64,000 nt of DNA from Fragum whitleyi (Eukaryota; Mollusca; Bivalvia; Cardiida; Cardiidae): positions 27,172,026 to 27,236,025 of the forward strand of contig OX411543.1 of assembly GCA_948146395.1 (NCBI GenBank), given 5' to 3'. Position numbers and translations under genes: made by a program. Below, one piece after another: positions 24,180-64,000 of this stretch; within the stretch, counting starts at the first letter, position 1, and every line of letters starts with the position of its first letter. The notes below the pieces were generated by a model. The model was not told the origin of the DNA and searched no databases. It saw only the letters and a program-made list of their open reading frames with translations.

Positions 24180-24560
24180 AACAAGAGCGCCGCCAGCAGG
24201 TGCCAATGTTCAGCTGCAGGTGTTTGATATTGAAAGACGGAAAAGGGGAATAATTTCAAATGATTTCAGAGTTATCAACCTTGATTGCCTTGATTGATGA
24301 GGTCTTGTGATGGTGACCACATCCGTCAACTTTCATGAAGATAATGTGAATAACAACATGATATAACCAAGATTAAAGTTTGTCATGCCAAAGCCAACAA
24401 CAAGACAAATCCGGATGAAGCTAAGGTGATGACGATACCATCTGTTTTCTCCAAAAACAGCAGAGCAAAAAAGGATAACAACATGTAAAATGAAGACAAA
24501 ATGTTATTTGGCAGACATTTAGTACCATATGTTAATGCTTAAAACACACACAAGAACGCT
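24180..24560. repeat. dispersed repeat family R5 copy
   Basis: It begins ACAAGAGCGCCGCCAGCAGG and carries 'GCTGCAGGTG', 'TCTTGTGATGGTGA.CAC', 'AACCAAG.TTAAAGTTTGTCATGCC' and 'TTTTCTCCAAAAACAGC'. Related fragments are at 27850-27900, 29300-29490, 33125-33440, 37380-37470 and 52850-52945. Confidence 0.5.
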
Positions 24561-24661
24561 ATAATCACTAACTCTTTTTCTTGAATAAACTAACTTGTGC
24601 AATAATAATTAACAAAATGACAATAATAAGGAAGAAATGTCAACCTATTTGTTCATATCGC

Positions 24662-24731
24662 TGGCTCAGTGCAAAACAGTTGTAACTGCCTATAAACATA
24701 TAGGCAGTTACAACTGTTTTGCATTGGGCCA
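24662..24731. repeat. palindromic MITE copy 2 (70 bp)
   Basis: The arms TGGCTCAGTGCAAAACAGTT and AACTGTTTTGCATTGGGCCA continue through GTAACTGCCTATA/TATAGGCAGTTAC with a 4-nt loop. It is almost perfectly self-complementary. Confidence 0.8.
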
Positions 24732-25103
24732 TCCATATACACACTAACTTAGCTATATTTTCACTATTCCCTTTTCATATGTAAAGGCATGAATTGTTTG
24801 TTTCTTAAATGACAAGTAGACATGTTTGTAAAACATTTATGCCCCTTGATAGCAATGATTACCTTTTTATAGTAAAAGTGTGTGCCTTCTTTTAATTGAA
24901 TGCCTTTAGTAATGCCAGAGATATTATAAAATGTCAAAGATTTATAATGTCACTGTTAACATTAAGGCTTTAGCAATACCTCTGGCTTTCTCTATAAATT
25001 AACCCAACTAAATGGACATGATTCATTATACCCCTTGCAAGTAAAATTTGCTCTGATGCCTAATGGCAGAGAAATCTGAAAATGTTTAAGCTTTCACATG
25101 ACA

Positions 25104-25332
25104 TTAACCCTTTGCTGATTAATCCCTGCTTTTTACGTGCCTGTGATTTTATCATTGAGAAAACATTGCGAAAAAAGAAGAAATTGCTTCTGACAAGCAA
25201 TTTCTTCTTTTTCCACACTATTTTCTACCCTACAGAATGGTTATTTTTCAAATTAAATCCATTTTAAATTTTTGTCTGCAAAACCCTTGAATTTGGACAG
25301 GTCCAAAATTTTATAAAACTGGAAAGGGTTAA
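25104..25332. mobile_element. piggyBac-type MITE, copy 1 (229 bp)
   Basis: It is bounded by TTAACCCTTT and AAAGGGTTAA, that is TTAA plus CCC...GGG plus TTAA, as in piggyBac elements. The interior has a hairpin AGAAGAAATTGCTTCTGACA / AGCAATTTCTTCTT and a CCTTGAATTTGGACAGGTCC block. Other copies are at 44077-44304 and 48563-48792. Confidence 0.7.
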
Positions 25333-25588
25333 GAAAGACAATGCCGATACTTTAACGAGGCTATAGTAATACCTTGGGTTTTCTCTGAAAACAGCTGAAC
25401 AAAACTTTGGGGATATCTTAATCAAAATATCAATGGAAATGTATAAATAACTTAAAATGCTGACCATTAAAAAAGAATATATAGCCATGACTCAATCATT
25501 CAAAAATATAGTTAAACTTGTGTGTAGCAACCACTAAGAAAACAACCGAAAAGTGGTTGCTTTAGGAAATATTTGCTTGATATAATAA

Positions 25589-26150
25589 AAGATATTTGTA
25601 AAACATTTATGCCCCCTATAAAAGCAGGTCAATTCTTTGTCAATCAACAAAGGGCACTAATTCACAAAATATGATGAGTAGAGTTATGGTTCTTGTGCAC
25701 TTCTCCTCAATAAGATCTATCCACCTGTGAAGTCTCATGATTCTAGCCTGCATACTACATGAGATGTGCTCCTGACAAAAAGGTCTATGGACGGACGGAC
25801 TGACTGACAAGTGCAAAGCAATATACCCACTCTTCTTCGATTGATTGATTAATTGAATGGAGTTTTACGCCCCTTTCAACATTATTTCAGTTATATCGCG
25901 GTGGCTGGAGCACCTAACAATGAATTCCTGGCATTTCTCTAACCAGTACAACCATCACATCCTTTCCTAGCCTCCAGCTGCTATCTCACATAGGTCTACG
26001 ATTATCAACCCATTGGTGAGAGACAAATAGTCGAAAAGAATGAATGACGCCATCCAGGATTGAACCTGGGACCTCTAGAATGACAGTCCGACGCGCTACC
26101 ACTTGCGCTATGACAGTGGCACACCACTCTTCTTCGAAGGGGGGCATAAT
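25589..26150. repeat. dispersed TTTATGCCCC family copy, interrupted by a SINE
   Basis: The left part is 25589-25840 ('GTAAAACATTTATGCCCCC' ... 'CAATATACCCACTC'). The right part is 26124-26150 and ends GGGGGGCATAAT. A SINE sits between them with a target-site duplication. Confidence 0.6.
25841..26123 (-). mobile_element. full-length tRNA-derived SINE with 14-bp target-site duplication
   Basis: Read on the minus strand, the tRNA-like head (A box around TAGCGCAAGTGGTAGCGCG, B box GGTTCAATCC) lies at about 26120-26045. The body follows, then a CAATCAATCAA tail. The flanks CCACTCTTCTTCGA are identical at 25827-25840 and 26124-26137, which shows insertion by LINE-type target-primed reverse transcription. 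The anticodon loop region CTGTCAT suggests a tRNA-Asp-like origin, but this is uncertain. Confidence 0.88.
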
Positions 26151-26449
26151 AATTAATGATAAATAAGCCAGGTCGATTTGATATCATAAATACATTATTG
26201 TATTAGTCTTACTGGATCCTATGATTATCTCATTGTGAGGTTTATAATCGGTTCTAACAAAATAAGATTAAATGATAAATCAATGTTTGTTATAGAATGT
26301 CCAATTTTTCAGAGATTTTAGCTACTGTAAAGGGACTTTTATGATTGTCGCTTAAGAAAATTGGCTGCTCAATAGAGGTTGTCACTCAAGCAATATAGAT
26401 TATTTAAGTAGCTTTAAGGTCTATCGAAACAAAATTTCATTTAACATAC

Positions 26450-26872
26450 TGACTTATAATATGACCGATGTCGCCGGGGTGAAATAATCCCATTGAATAT
26501 TTTTGATATTACACGGATGTTATTACACTTGTGGAATAACTAAGCAAATGAGCTCAGAGCAAATAGCAACGCTATATTGTAACCATGAAAATGACGTCAT
26601 AATCTATGTTTTGTGACGTCATTTTGAAACGGCTTTATAAGTTTCGCGGAAAATTGAAACGTCGATTTTCAAGAATTTTGACGATTTTTCGCTAAAATTC
26701 GGGTCATATTATAAACAGAATATAAAATTTGTGCTCATAAAGTACAGAATTTATTAAACTCATCATCTAAAACAGATAAAAACTCAGCGCAGCCTCGTTT
26801 TTATCTGTTTATAGATGACTTGTTTAATAAATTCAGTATTCAATGACCACTCATTCAATATCCTCTATTTAC
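26450..26872. mobile_element. R4 foldback/MITE family, copy b
   Basis: It is homologous to 22229-22645. It carries two perfect CRE-like TGACGTCA sites (26592-26599, 26614-26621). An inner hairpin runs ATCATCTAAAACAGATAAAA ... TTTTATCTGTTTATAGATGA. Confidence 0.65.
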
Positions 26873-27335
26873 ATCACAACTAACAATGGTACAATATTGG
26901 TCTAGATAAACCCTAAGCCAACCCTGGGTTCAGGATCACATAACAGTGAAAACTGTTTGCCAATATACCCGCTTTGCACTCAAGTACACGCGCAAAGCGG
27001 GGTAAAAGTGGATAACAGTTTGCACCGTTTTGTCATACTGAATGCAAGGCATGACACTGTGAGGAAATGTATATCTACAATAATCTTGAGCAGTTTTAAA
27101 TTGACTTCATAGATGAAGAAAATAATCAATGCTTAACCCAATACCTTAAAATTAAGTTTTTGACTTGTTAAAATGAACAGAGGCTTTAGAAATTTAAAAA
27201 ACCTATTTTCATTAAAGAAAATACAATGCATGAAGATGCCACAATTACTAATTAGTAAAGTCATAAAAGGAGCATAATCCTTACAAAGTATATTCAGATA
27301 TCCCTTTGATGGTACACAAAAGTCTTTGAATAGTA

Positions 27336-27633
27336 AACAAGATGTGTTTGTGAAACACGAATGCCCCCTTAACGGCATTTTTTTTCAAAGTTTGACCTTG
27401 ACAAATGACCTTGACCTTGTCACATGACCTTTACTTTGGTACCAGCGGATGCGGATCATTGAGATCTATCATCATGCCAAATATTAGCTTTGTATCTTGA
27501 ATAGGCTTGAAGATATTGACAAGGTTAAGTTTTCGGCCAGACAGGCGGACGGACAGACAGACAGACGGACGGACATACAGACAGGCAGACATGAGTAAAA
27601 CAATATGCCCCCGATCTCTTGATACGGGGCATA
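27336..27633. mobile_element. R1 family, copy b
   Basis: It starts AACAAGATGTGTTTGTGAAA and ends GATACGGGGCATAAAA, with a GACCTTGACCTTGTCACATG block and a GACGGACAGACAG run. Confidence 0.8.
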
Positions 27634-27900
27634 AAAAAATGCCAAATTTCAAGAAAAAAAAAAATAGCAAGACAACAGAAATAAGGTAAAAGTTTTTCAT
27701 GTCATAATGAATGACTTTCAATAATTTAAGTTGGAACATTCAACATTGTCAAGACTACTCCTTTAAGCCAGTGCTAAGCAAGCTTCTTTCCTCAATTAGA
27801 TTCTAATTTAGCAGCTAAACAATCTTGCTCTAACTAACGCTTTATCTTAACAAGAGCAGCGCCTACACATGCAAAGCTTGGCTGCAGGTGCTGGAAAATG

Positions 27901-29004
27901 CAACAAGAGGCCCAAGAGGGCCTGTATCGCTCCACTGGCTTTATCATCTTAAGACTTTCATTAAATGAAACTTTCTTTGAAAGAAAACAACACTTTGAAA
28001 TCTCTTAAGACCAATTTTATAATAATAAAGTGGGTAAGGCCCACATTGCACCAAAATTCTCAAGTTTCATTGAAATCAGCCCATCAGTTCATCAGGAGAT
28101 GTAGTTCAAAGATTTCAGGCTCAAAATAAGCCACACCCTGCCATACCAATATTTAAGGGCTAATTAAAATTTCGCAAACAAATTTTGAAAAGGGTCACGG
28201 AAGGAACATTCTGGTAAAGTTTCATGTTTCATTGAAATCAGCCCAGTGGTTCAGGAGATATTGCTTAAAGATATCGGGCTCAAAATAAGCCCCCCCCCCC
28301 CCATGCAACGCCCATATTTATGGGCCAATCAAAATTTTGTGAGCAACTTTTGGAAAAGGTCTCAGAAGGAACATTCTAGTAGGTTTTGTTTAAATCGGCC
28401 CAGTGGTTCAGGAGGAGAAGAAGTTGTTCAAAGATTTCGGGCTTGGAAAAAGGCCCCCCCCCCCCCCCCCCCCCGACACACCAATAATTGGGGGTCAATC
28501 AAAATTTCTTGAACAACTTAAGAAGAGGGTCACTCAAGAAACATTCTGGTAAAGTTTCATCGAAATCAGCCTAATGGTTCAGGAGGAGATGTCGTTCAAA
28601 GATTTCGGGCTCAAATTAAGCCCCCTCCTGCCAAGCCCATATTTGGGGGTCAAATATAATTTCTTTAACAATTTAAGTAAAGGGTCACCCATGGATCATC
28701 CATGCCAAGTTTCATTGAAATCGGCTCACTTGTTCGGGAGGAGAAGATTTTTAAAGATTTCAAAGTAAAAAAATGCCACGCCCTGCCACGCCCATATTTG
28801 GGGGTCAATCAAACTTTATTTTACAATTTTAGAAGAGGGTCACCCAAGAAACATTTCTACCAAGTTTCATGAAAATCTGCCCATTGGTTTGGGAGGAGAA
28901 CATGTTTAAAGAAAAAGTTTAAGCACGGACGCACTGACGGATGCACACACGACGGACAAACCGCCATGACAATAGCTCGTTGGCCTTCGGCCAGTGGAGC
29001 TAAA
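27901..29004. mobile_element. R2 family, copy a, with internal ~170-200 bp tandem units
   Basis: The start has GGGCCTGTATCGCTCCACTGGC and the end GGCCTTCGGCCAGTGGAGCT. GCTCCACTGGC and GCCAGTGGAGC form an 11-bp inverted terminus. In between, five or so divergent units share 'AAAGATTTC.GGCTCAAA..AAGCC', 'CCAT.TTTGGGG.TCAA', 'AGGGTCAC', 'CATTCT.GTAAAGTTTCAT.GAAATC'. Poly-C tracts are at about 28288-28303 and 28456-28474. Related copies are at about 44348-44695, 45181-46844 and 54190-55042. Confidence 0.65.
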
Positions 29005-29017
29005 AACTGTAAGACAA

Positions 29018-29294
29018 AACAAGATGTGTTTGTGAAACAGGAATGCCCACGGAACAGCATTTTTTTTTTTTTTTAAGTTTGAAATTGACAGATGACCTTG
29101 ACCTTGTCACATGACCTTGACTTTGGTGTACAGCTTTGTATGTCAAATACATTTTGAGAAAAGGCAAAGGTTAAGTTTTCGGGTTAAGTTTTCGGACAGA
29201 CAGACGGATGGACAGACGGACAGACAGAGGGACGGACAGACAGACGGACATGAGTAAAACAATTTGCCCCCGATCTCTCGATACGGGGCATAAA
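29018..29294. mobile_element. R1 family, copy c
   Basis: It starts AACAAGATGTGTTTGTGAAA directly after the R2 copy and ends GATACGGGGCATAAAA. It is an internally deleted variant ('GGTGTACAGCTTTGTATGTC'), like the copy at 52047. Confidence 0.75.
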
Positions 29295-29490
29295 AAGGGG
29301 AATAACTCTTACAAAAATGCTTCAAGAGTAATCCCACTTAATAGTCTGGATAGCTCTTGTGATGGTGAACACACATGCCAAGTTTCATGAAGGTATCTTC
29401 AACAACAGAGAAATGACCAAGGTTTAAAGTTTGTCATGCCAATGCCTAAAGTAACACCAATGACTCCAAGGTGATCTCAATTTCTTTAAT

Positions 29491-29765
29491 GCTTTTTGGT
29501 GGTTTATCAAGAAATAACTGTAGATTATCACTTGATAATCTCACTGCAAAAGCAGTGAAATTATCAAAATTTTATACCCTGTTTTTATGCATTTCACCCT
29601 ATTTGACGTCATCTATGCGGGGCTAAATATGTGACGTCACAATGAACGTTGCATAGCAATCACGTGCAAAATGACCCGCTTTACGATTGTTTTTTGGGTA
29701 AGATTGATTAATATTTTATAAATCGATCTTACACTGAAACAAAAGATTATCCTCTATACCTTTGC
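29491..29765. mobile_element. hairpin-rich repeat family R10, copy a
   Basis: It shares 'GGTTTATCAAGAAATAACTG', 'GATTATCACTTGATAATC', TGACGTCA at 29604-29611 and 29632-29639, and 'AATGAACGTTGCATAGCAATC' with copies at 37638-38021 and 43430-43832. Confidence 0.6.
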
Positions 29766-31674
29766 GGGAGACAAGTATTGAGATAGAGCACAGGTAAAAT
29801 TAATATAAGGCAATGGGTTAAACTATAAAAATTATTTAGTAACAACAGTATTTAATAATTTCATCATAATCTGACATAAAAAAGTTTAATCTTTCACAGA
29901 AAGTAAGGATATATTTTGAACAACACAATTTCATTTTATATAAGAGTAAAATCATATTATGAAACAATTTGACCATGAAATAATGGTTTGGTTTGCTTTT
30001 ACAAAGCTTCAGATGAAATTTCCTTTAACTTGTTATATCATTTTTTTTTCATCTATAATTGAGGGTAAGTCAATAAATGATTTGGTTTTACTGATGGGTT
30101 AAGTTTCAAACAAATAATAAATTTTCTTCAAAAATCTTATAACTACAGCTTTAAACAAGCTGTAGTTACAAGATTTTAGCAGAAAACCAATGAAACTTTA
30201 CAATGAAATCAACATAACAAGCTATCAGGAGACACTTACCAAATTTTTGCACTAGTGTGTTAAAATATGCCTTTGTATATTAGAACTGGTCTGTATTCCA
30301 AGAGATTAAAATGTCAATGCAAAGTGGGAGAAGTTTGAAATAATATGGTCCTACATGGTAGAAAATATCATGGAAAAGGGAGAACTTGCTTGTTATACGA
30401 AATTTCTACGAAATTTCTACTTTTTCAGCACTATTTTCTTGTGTATAAAATCACCTAGATACAAATACACCAAAACTTTCACCCTGGACTGTATAGGTTA
30501 GGGTAAACTGACCATTTTCAGCTTTTATTCATCTTAAGGATCAATGGTTGGAGGAGCTCTAGTAATCAGTATAGTCTTAAGATATAGTTTCTTACATAGA
30601 AATATTATAACCACAAGCTTGAAAAAAATATTTGATTATAATTGTAAATTAGGTTGTCTGCATAAGAATTGAACTTTCTTTTTAAAAGCAGAAGTGCCAT
30701 TGATACACTATAGGCCACCACAAAAATATTTTTAACATGAAGGACCTCTTTTCTGTGATGCAGCGCAGTATAGACGATTGATGAATATAATAATTATACT
30801 CATGGAAATGTGATGAATAATAACCTTTTAAAGTGTCATCCAAATCCGCCCATAAAAGTAAGTTTCATTAAAATCTGTACATGAATATAGGATACAGTTT
30901 GTTAACAAGAAATTGACTTATGGAAAGATGGATGGACACAGGGACAGAGAAGGCCACACAAAAATATGTCTACCTTCAGTGGTGTATGAAAATTAAGCTG
31001 TAAAGTTTTCTTCTTATTCTCATGATACCTATTTATTTGAGCCAACACAATAAACAATTTATCACAAAAGGAAAAGACCTGTTATAGTCATGTCTTATGC
31101 TGTACAAATACTTAATGATGTTGTGGAAATAACTACACATGGAGAGGTCATCAGATTTTCACCACTTGCCTCTAGAAAAGGATTATCTTCTGGTCAAGGA
31201 TGGAAATTATATTGTCCATAAAAAAAGTCAGATAAATTTGAGAAAATTTTGCTGTTAACAAAGAAATGCTGGAACCCAGCATTTCCTTCATTAACAACAA
31301 TTTTTTTTACCCCTTTTCCCCCCTTTAATATGAACATTAGAATAATTTATCTGGATATATCTTATGAACCCATCAAACATATGCTTTGGTTTTTGCTTTT
31401 CTACTGACAAGCGACCTTGGATAATATACACAGTTGCCGGTAGAAAAGCCCCTGTTGGACATGTCGGGCATGCCTAATTCCAAAATTATAGCCGCTTAAA
31501 ATAGTTTTACATTGACCCCTTGCATAATATAATTCACACTTAATTGTCACTTGACATGGGAGGTCTGGTCACAAGTGACCTCCCTTAGTTTTCATCAGAT
31601 TGTCTCCCTTGCTGAATTAAAGCTTAGACGTTGGTATGTGGCTACAGGGGGTGAAATACTGTCTATGTAGGAAT
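29766..31674. other. intergenic, no gene recognised
   Basis: This is A+T-rich sequence. It holds a small hairpin at about 30133-30180 (ACTACAGCTT / AAGCTGTAGTTACA) that recurs elsewhere, an inverted repeat at about 31260-31290 (AAATGCTGG / CCAGCATTT), and one at about 31558-31585 (GGGAGGTC / GACCTCCC). Confidence 0.4.
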
Positions 31675-31873
31675 GGGTGATCAGAGGTACAGATAAGAGG
31701 GGGTAACTCAAATCTAAAATCTTTATTTCCCAATGAAACCCTATGTTGTGGGTATTCATTTGAATCATCTCGACGAGACGATTCCAATGAGTACCTTCAA
31801 AACAGGGTTTAGGCAGTAACTAGTGAAAAATTTAAATTCTACATCCCCCTCTTTCTGTAGCGCTGGTGATGAA
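31675..31873. mobile_element. MITE R8 copy 1 in the 3' flank of the NEDD4-like gene
   Basis: It is homologous to 52953-53158. Its imperfect inverted termini are ATCAGAGGTACAG..AAGAGGGGGT and, inverted, ATCACCAGCGCTACAGAAAGAGGGGG. The inner palindrome is TTTGAATCATCTC / GAGACGATTCCAAT. It ends 26 bp before the stop codon of the gene, so it lies in the predicted 3' UTR. It carries AATAAA on the minus strand (31722-31727). Confidence 0.6.
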
Positions 31874-31899
31874 AGCACACAGGTTGATGTAGTTCCAGC

Positions 31900-61526
<29,627 letters not shown>

Positions 61527-61757
61527 ATAAGATGTGTTTGTGAAACACTTATGTCCCCCCCTCAACAATTTTTTGTAAGTTTGACCAAGATGGATGACCT
61601 TGACCTTGTCAGATGACCTTGGCATTGGTATCAGCAGATTTCATATTAATGAGATCCATCATTCTGCAATGCATCTCACATAGTATTTAAGTAATTGGTT
61701 ATACTAAGCATATACTTAGTTAATCTGCAGACAGATGTCAGACAGATACGCAGTGTA
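61527..61757. mobile_element. R1 family, copy g, decayed
   Basis: It starts AATAAGATGTGTTTGTGAAA and keeps 'GATGACCTTGACCTTGTCAG'. The terminal hairpin is lost. Confidence 0.5.
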
Positions 61758-61805
61758 AAACAAAATTGAGGGGTCAGTGCAACACTAAGTAAGTGTTTAT
61801 AAATA

Positions 61806-63687
61806 CACTGCAACTCCATTAAAACGCTGTAGTCGGGGTCCAAGAAATGAAACAGCGGAAGAAGTGGATGTATCTGATATAACGCTGTACCCCCCGGCCG
61901 CCGCCATTCTTTCCCCCCCCCCCCCCCCCCCCGCGGTGAACGATAACGTACCGCGGAAACGTAACAGACACAGGGTCAATATTGATAACGATATCGGATA
62001 TCTAAATATACATGTACATATCTATGCCATCGTATTTTATATTTTTAAAAATCGGCAACGAATTGAAGAACAAACGAATTGAAAATACTTTGGTATTTTT
62101 TATTTTAAGATCGTTTTGTTGTCCCTAAACTAAACAAAACTTTCTATGATAAAGTAATCTAGTTTGTAGGGTTAAACGATCGCAGACTCCTCTTAGTTCT
62201 CTGAATCCCGATTTCTCGGGCCTACCCGTCCGGCAGCTGAGAAACACCGATAACGACGATCTCAAAAGGGTAAAATTAGAAAAATCTATAAAGTTTCATA
62301 AGATCAACGAATTACATATTTTAAAGGTTGTCTTCTCGAAAATACGAGAAAATAATTATCTACGCAACCAAAATAAACAATACATTACGTCCGATCGAAA
62401 CTATACCAAAGTAATCGAATCTCTCGGACCGCATTCTTCGATGAGCGAGAAAAAATGCCGTAAATTCAAATAAATGAATCTGTAGCTACGACATTTGGAT
62501 CGCCGGTTTGCGGAGATAAGCTAATCCATTTAATACATCATCTTCACGAGTCAAGGCATATCGAAAGCTTCTTCTCGAAAATTGTGGAAGTAAAACGTTT
62601 GTAAACCTTGGTTTGACAAGATGTTACTTTTCGGCTTTGATAATCAGATAGTAGATCGTCAGGAAAGAAAGTCCAGACGAAAGCGAAGCGACGCGGTCAC
62701 CATCAGTTTCGCGCCATTTTTACATTCTTTGTTAGACGTTCACTAGCAAGTGGGAAATGTAGGTTTATATATAGCTTTCTGTTTAAAACTGAATGAAGTT
62801 GTCTATTTAGTGAGAGATAGGAATCAACGAAAATAATTCATTTGGGCTTTGAATTTTAAAACATGACTATAATATGAATAAGTTTAATATAAAAGAAACA
62901 AAATTTTAACATATATTTACAAAAAACGTGATATTTATAAGAAAATTCACTGGGATTGGCAAAGGGAGGTAATAAACCAATAAATTGGGTAAGGGGCGAG
63001 TGGCTTTTTGAAACGTTTGTCAACAGCGGTAAATGTTCAAGATTTGAGAATATAAAACGAGATAAGCTAATTTTGCGAAAACACGGCTTCTTCTAAAATT
63101 TATTTAACTTGGATTTAATCGCATGCGAGCTAGACTTTTCGGTGTCCCTGCCGTCGACAAAGCGCAGTTGGTAGCGCGCCGGACTGTCAATATTGGGATT
63201 CCGTGTTTCTCCGACGGCGGCACTCATTCTTTCTGACTATAAGTCACTCACCCATGGGTTACTAATCGTAGACCTATGTGAGATAGCAGTTTGGGGTTAA
63301 GGAAGGATGTGAAGGGTTTACTCGTGATCGAATTCGGTACTCCAGCGGTAGTGATATAACTATAGGCCTACCGTCGGTCAGCAATCAAACTAACCATTTC
63401 TCTCTGACCTGAGGCATTCATCGCCACCACTGCTCTTCGGGAGGTGTGAAAATCAATTGTATTGATTTACCTGGCTTCGCTGAATATCGATTTTTATCTC
63501 AGTGTTTTCACCCTTCGATCTAAAATCGCGATCAAAACAACGTTAACGGCGGATCGGGTAACATCGCCGCAGCATCCCAAAATGGTCGAACCCCCCCCCC
63601 CCCCAAAAAAATTTCGGGAGCCAAGCGGACCCCGCGTTATAATGGATTCAGCGCTCTAACAGATTTCGTTATAATGGAGTTGCAGTG
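61806..63687. mobile_element. pogo/Tigger-like non-autonomous DNA transposon (1882 bp)
   Basis: The inverted termini CACTGCAACTCCATTAAAACG and CACTGCAACTCCATTATAACG (minus strand) differ at one base of 21. TA flanks both ends (61804-61805, 63688-63689). Sub-terminal GGGGTCCAAG / GGGGTCCGCTT motifs also match in inverted orientation. The interior is clearly richer in CpG than the rest, has poly-C tracts near both ends, a SINE (63145-63372), and no transposase frame. Confidence 0.8.
63145..63372 (+). mobile_element. SINE copy nested in the pogo-like element
   Basis: The plus-strand head is AGCGCAGTTGGTAGCGCGCC, then GGACTGTCA. The body is TCGTAGACCTATGTGAGATA and so on. The B-box region is altered (GGGATTCCGTG), and the tail is lost or diverged. 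Confidence 0.7.
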
Positions 63688-63739
63688 TATACAGATTTCC
63701 GAAATAGTCCATTTTTGCGTGATGGGTCACATATCGATT

Positions 63740-63796
63740 GACTCAAAGCAAAACAGTTGTAGCATATAGGCAGTTACAACTGTTTCATGCTGAGCC
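63740..63796. repeat. palindromic MITE copy 4 (shortened)
   Basis: GACTCAAAGCAAAACAGTTG ... CAACTGTTTCATGCTGAGCC. One arm has lost part of the centre compared with the copies at 19457 and 24662. Confidence 0.6.
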
Positions 63797-63821
63797 ATCA
63801 ATATAAGCATTTAGGCATCTT

Positions 63822-63875
63822 CACGAGTCAAGGGGTATCGAATCGATAAGATCTTCTCGAATACCCCTTGACTGA
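63822..63875. repeat. hairpin at window end
   Basis: The arms AGTCAAGGGGTATCGA and TCGAATACCCCTTGACT are separated by 16 nt. The left arm resembles 62551-62566 (GAGTCAAGGCATATCGA) in the nearby DNA element. Confidence 0.6.
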
Positions 63876-64000
63876 ATGAATAGGTATTTTCTGTACGATT
63901 TATTTTTAGCCGGCCAATCAAAAGGTCAAACGCGATTTCTGTGACTGCCAATCAGAGAGCTTCTTACAAACGACATCGGTACCTTTTAATCCCTATGGCA

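Overview
This is a eukaryotic (metazoan) genomic window. It is A+T-rich, its one clear gene is split by long introns, and most of the rest is transposable-element sequence. The dispersed repeats, with GACCTTGACC blocks, (GACAGACG)n runs, 'ATGCCCCC' hairpins and tRNA-derived SINEs, are of a kind I associate with bivalve molluscs. That taxonomic placement is an inference, not a demonstrated fact.

Layout. (1) Positions 1-5003 hold most of an LTR retrotransposon, cut at its 5' end by the window edge. Its domain order is gag (SCAN-like) - CCHC knuckle - protease - integrase - reverse transcriptase - RNase H, followed by a polypurine tract and a 550-bp 3' LTR. Integrase before a Ty3/gypsy-type RT is the hallmark of Gmr1-like elements. 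One frameshift and one stop codon break it. (2) Positions 5004-18902 are a ~13.9-kb tandem array of ~100-bp units with 22 interspersed degenerate tRNA-Pro-like sequences on the minus strand. A 444-bp hAT-like element is inserted in it. (3) Positions 18903-31674 are intergenic and hold a mariner-like element, several MITE and palindrome families, and SINEs, one with a 14-bp target-site duplication. (4) Positions 31900-60566, minus strand, hold the 3' part of a NEDD4/NEDD4L-family HECT ubiquitin ligase gene. I can place 19 consecutive, phase-compatible exons (2163 nt, 720 codons plus stop): four WW domains and a complete HECT domain. The C2 domain and the start must lie beyond the right edge. 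Between the WW2 exon and the next exon lies an unusual ~1.7-kb array of about 13 further copies of the WW2 exon with a 121-bp period. (5) Positions 61806-63687 are a CpG-richer, pogo/Tigger-like non-autonomous DNA transposon with a SINE inside.

The only host gene product supported is the E3 ligase, which would bind PY-motif substrates through its WW domains and ubiquitinate them through the HECT cysteine. Everything else is mobile or satellite DNA. Many insertions are nested, which gives a relative chronology. Several repeat families carry exact copies of transcription-factor consensus sites (CRE, DR1, extended nuclear-receptor half-sites).
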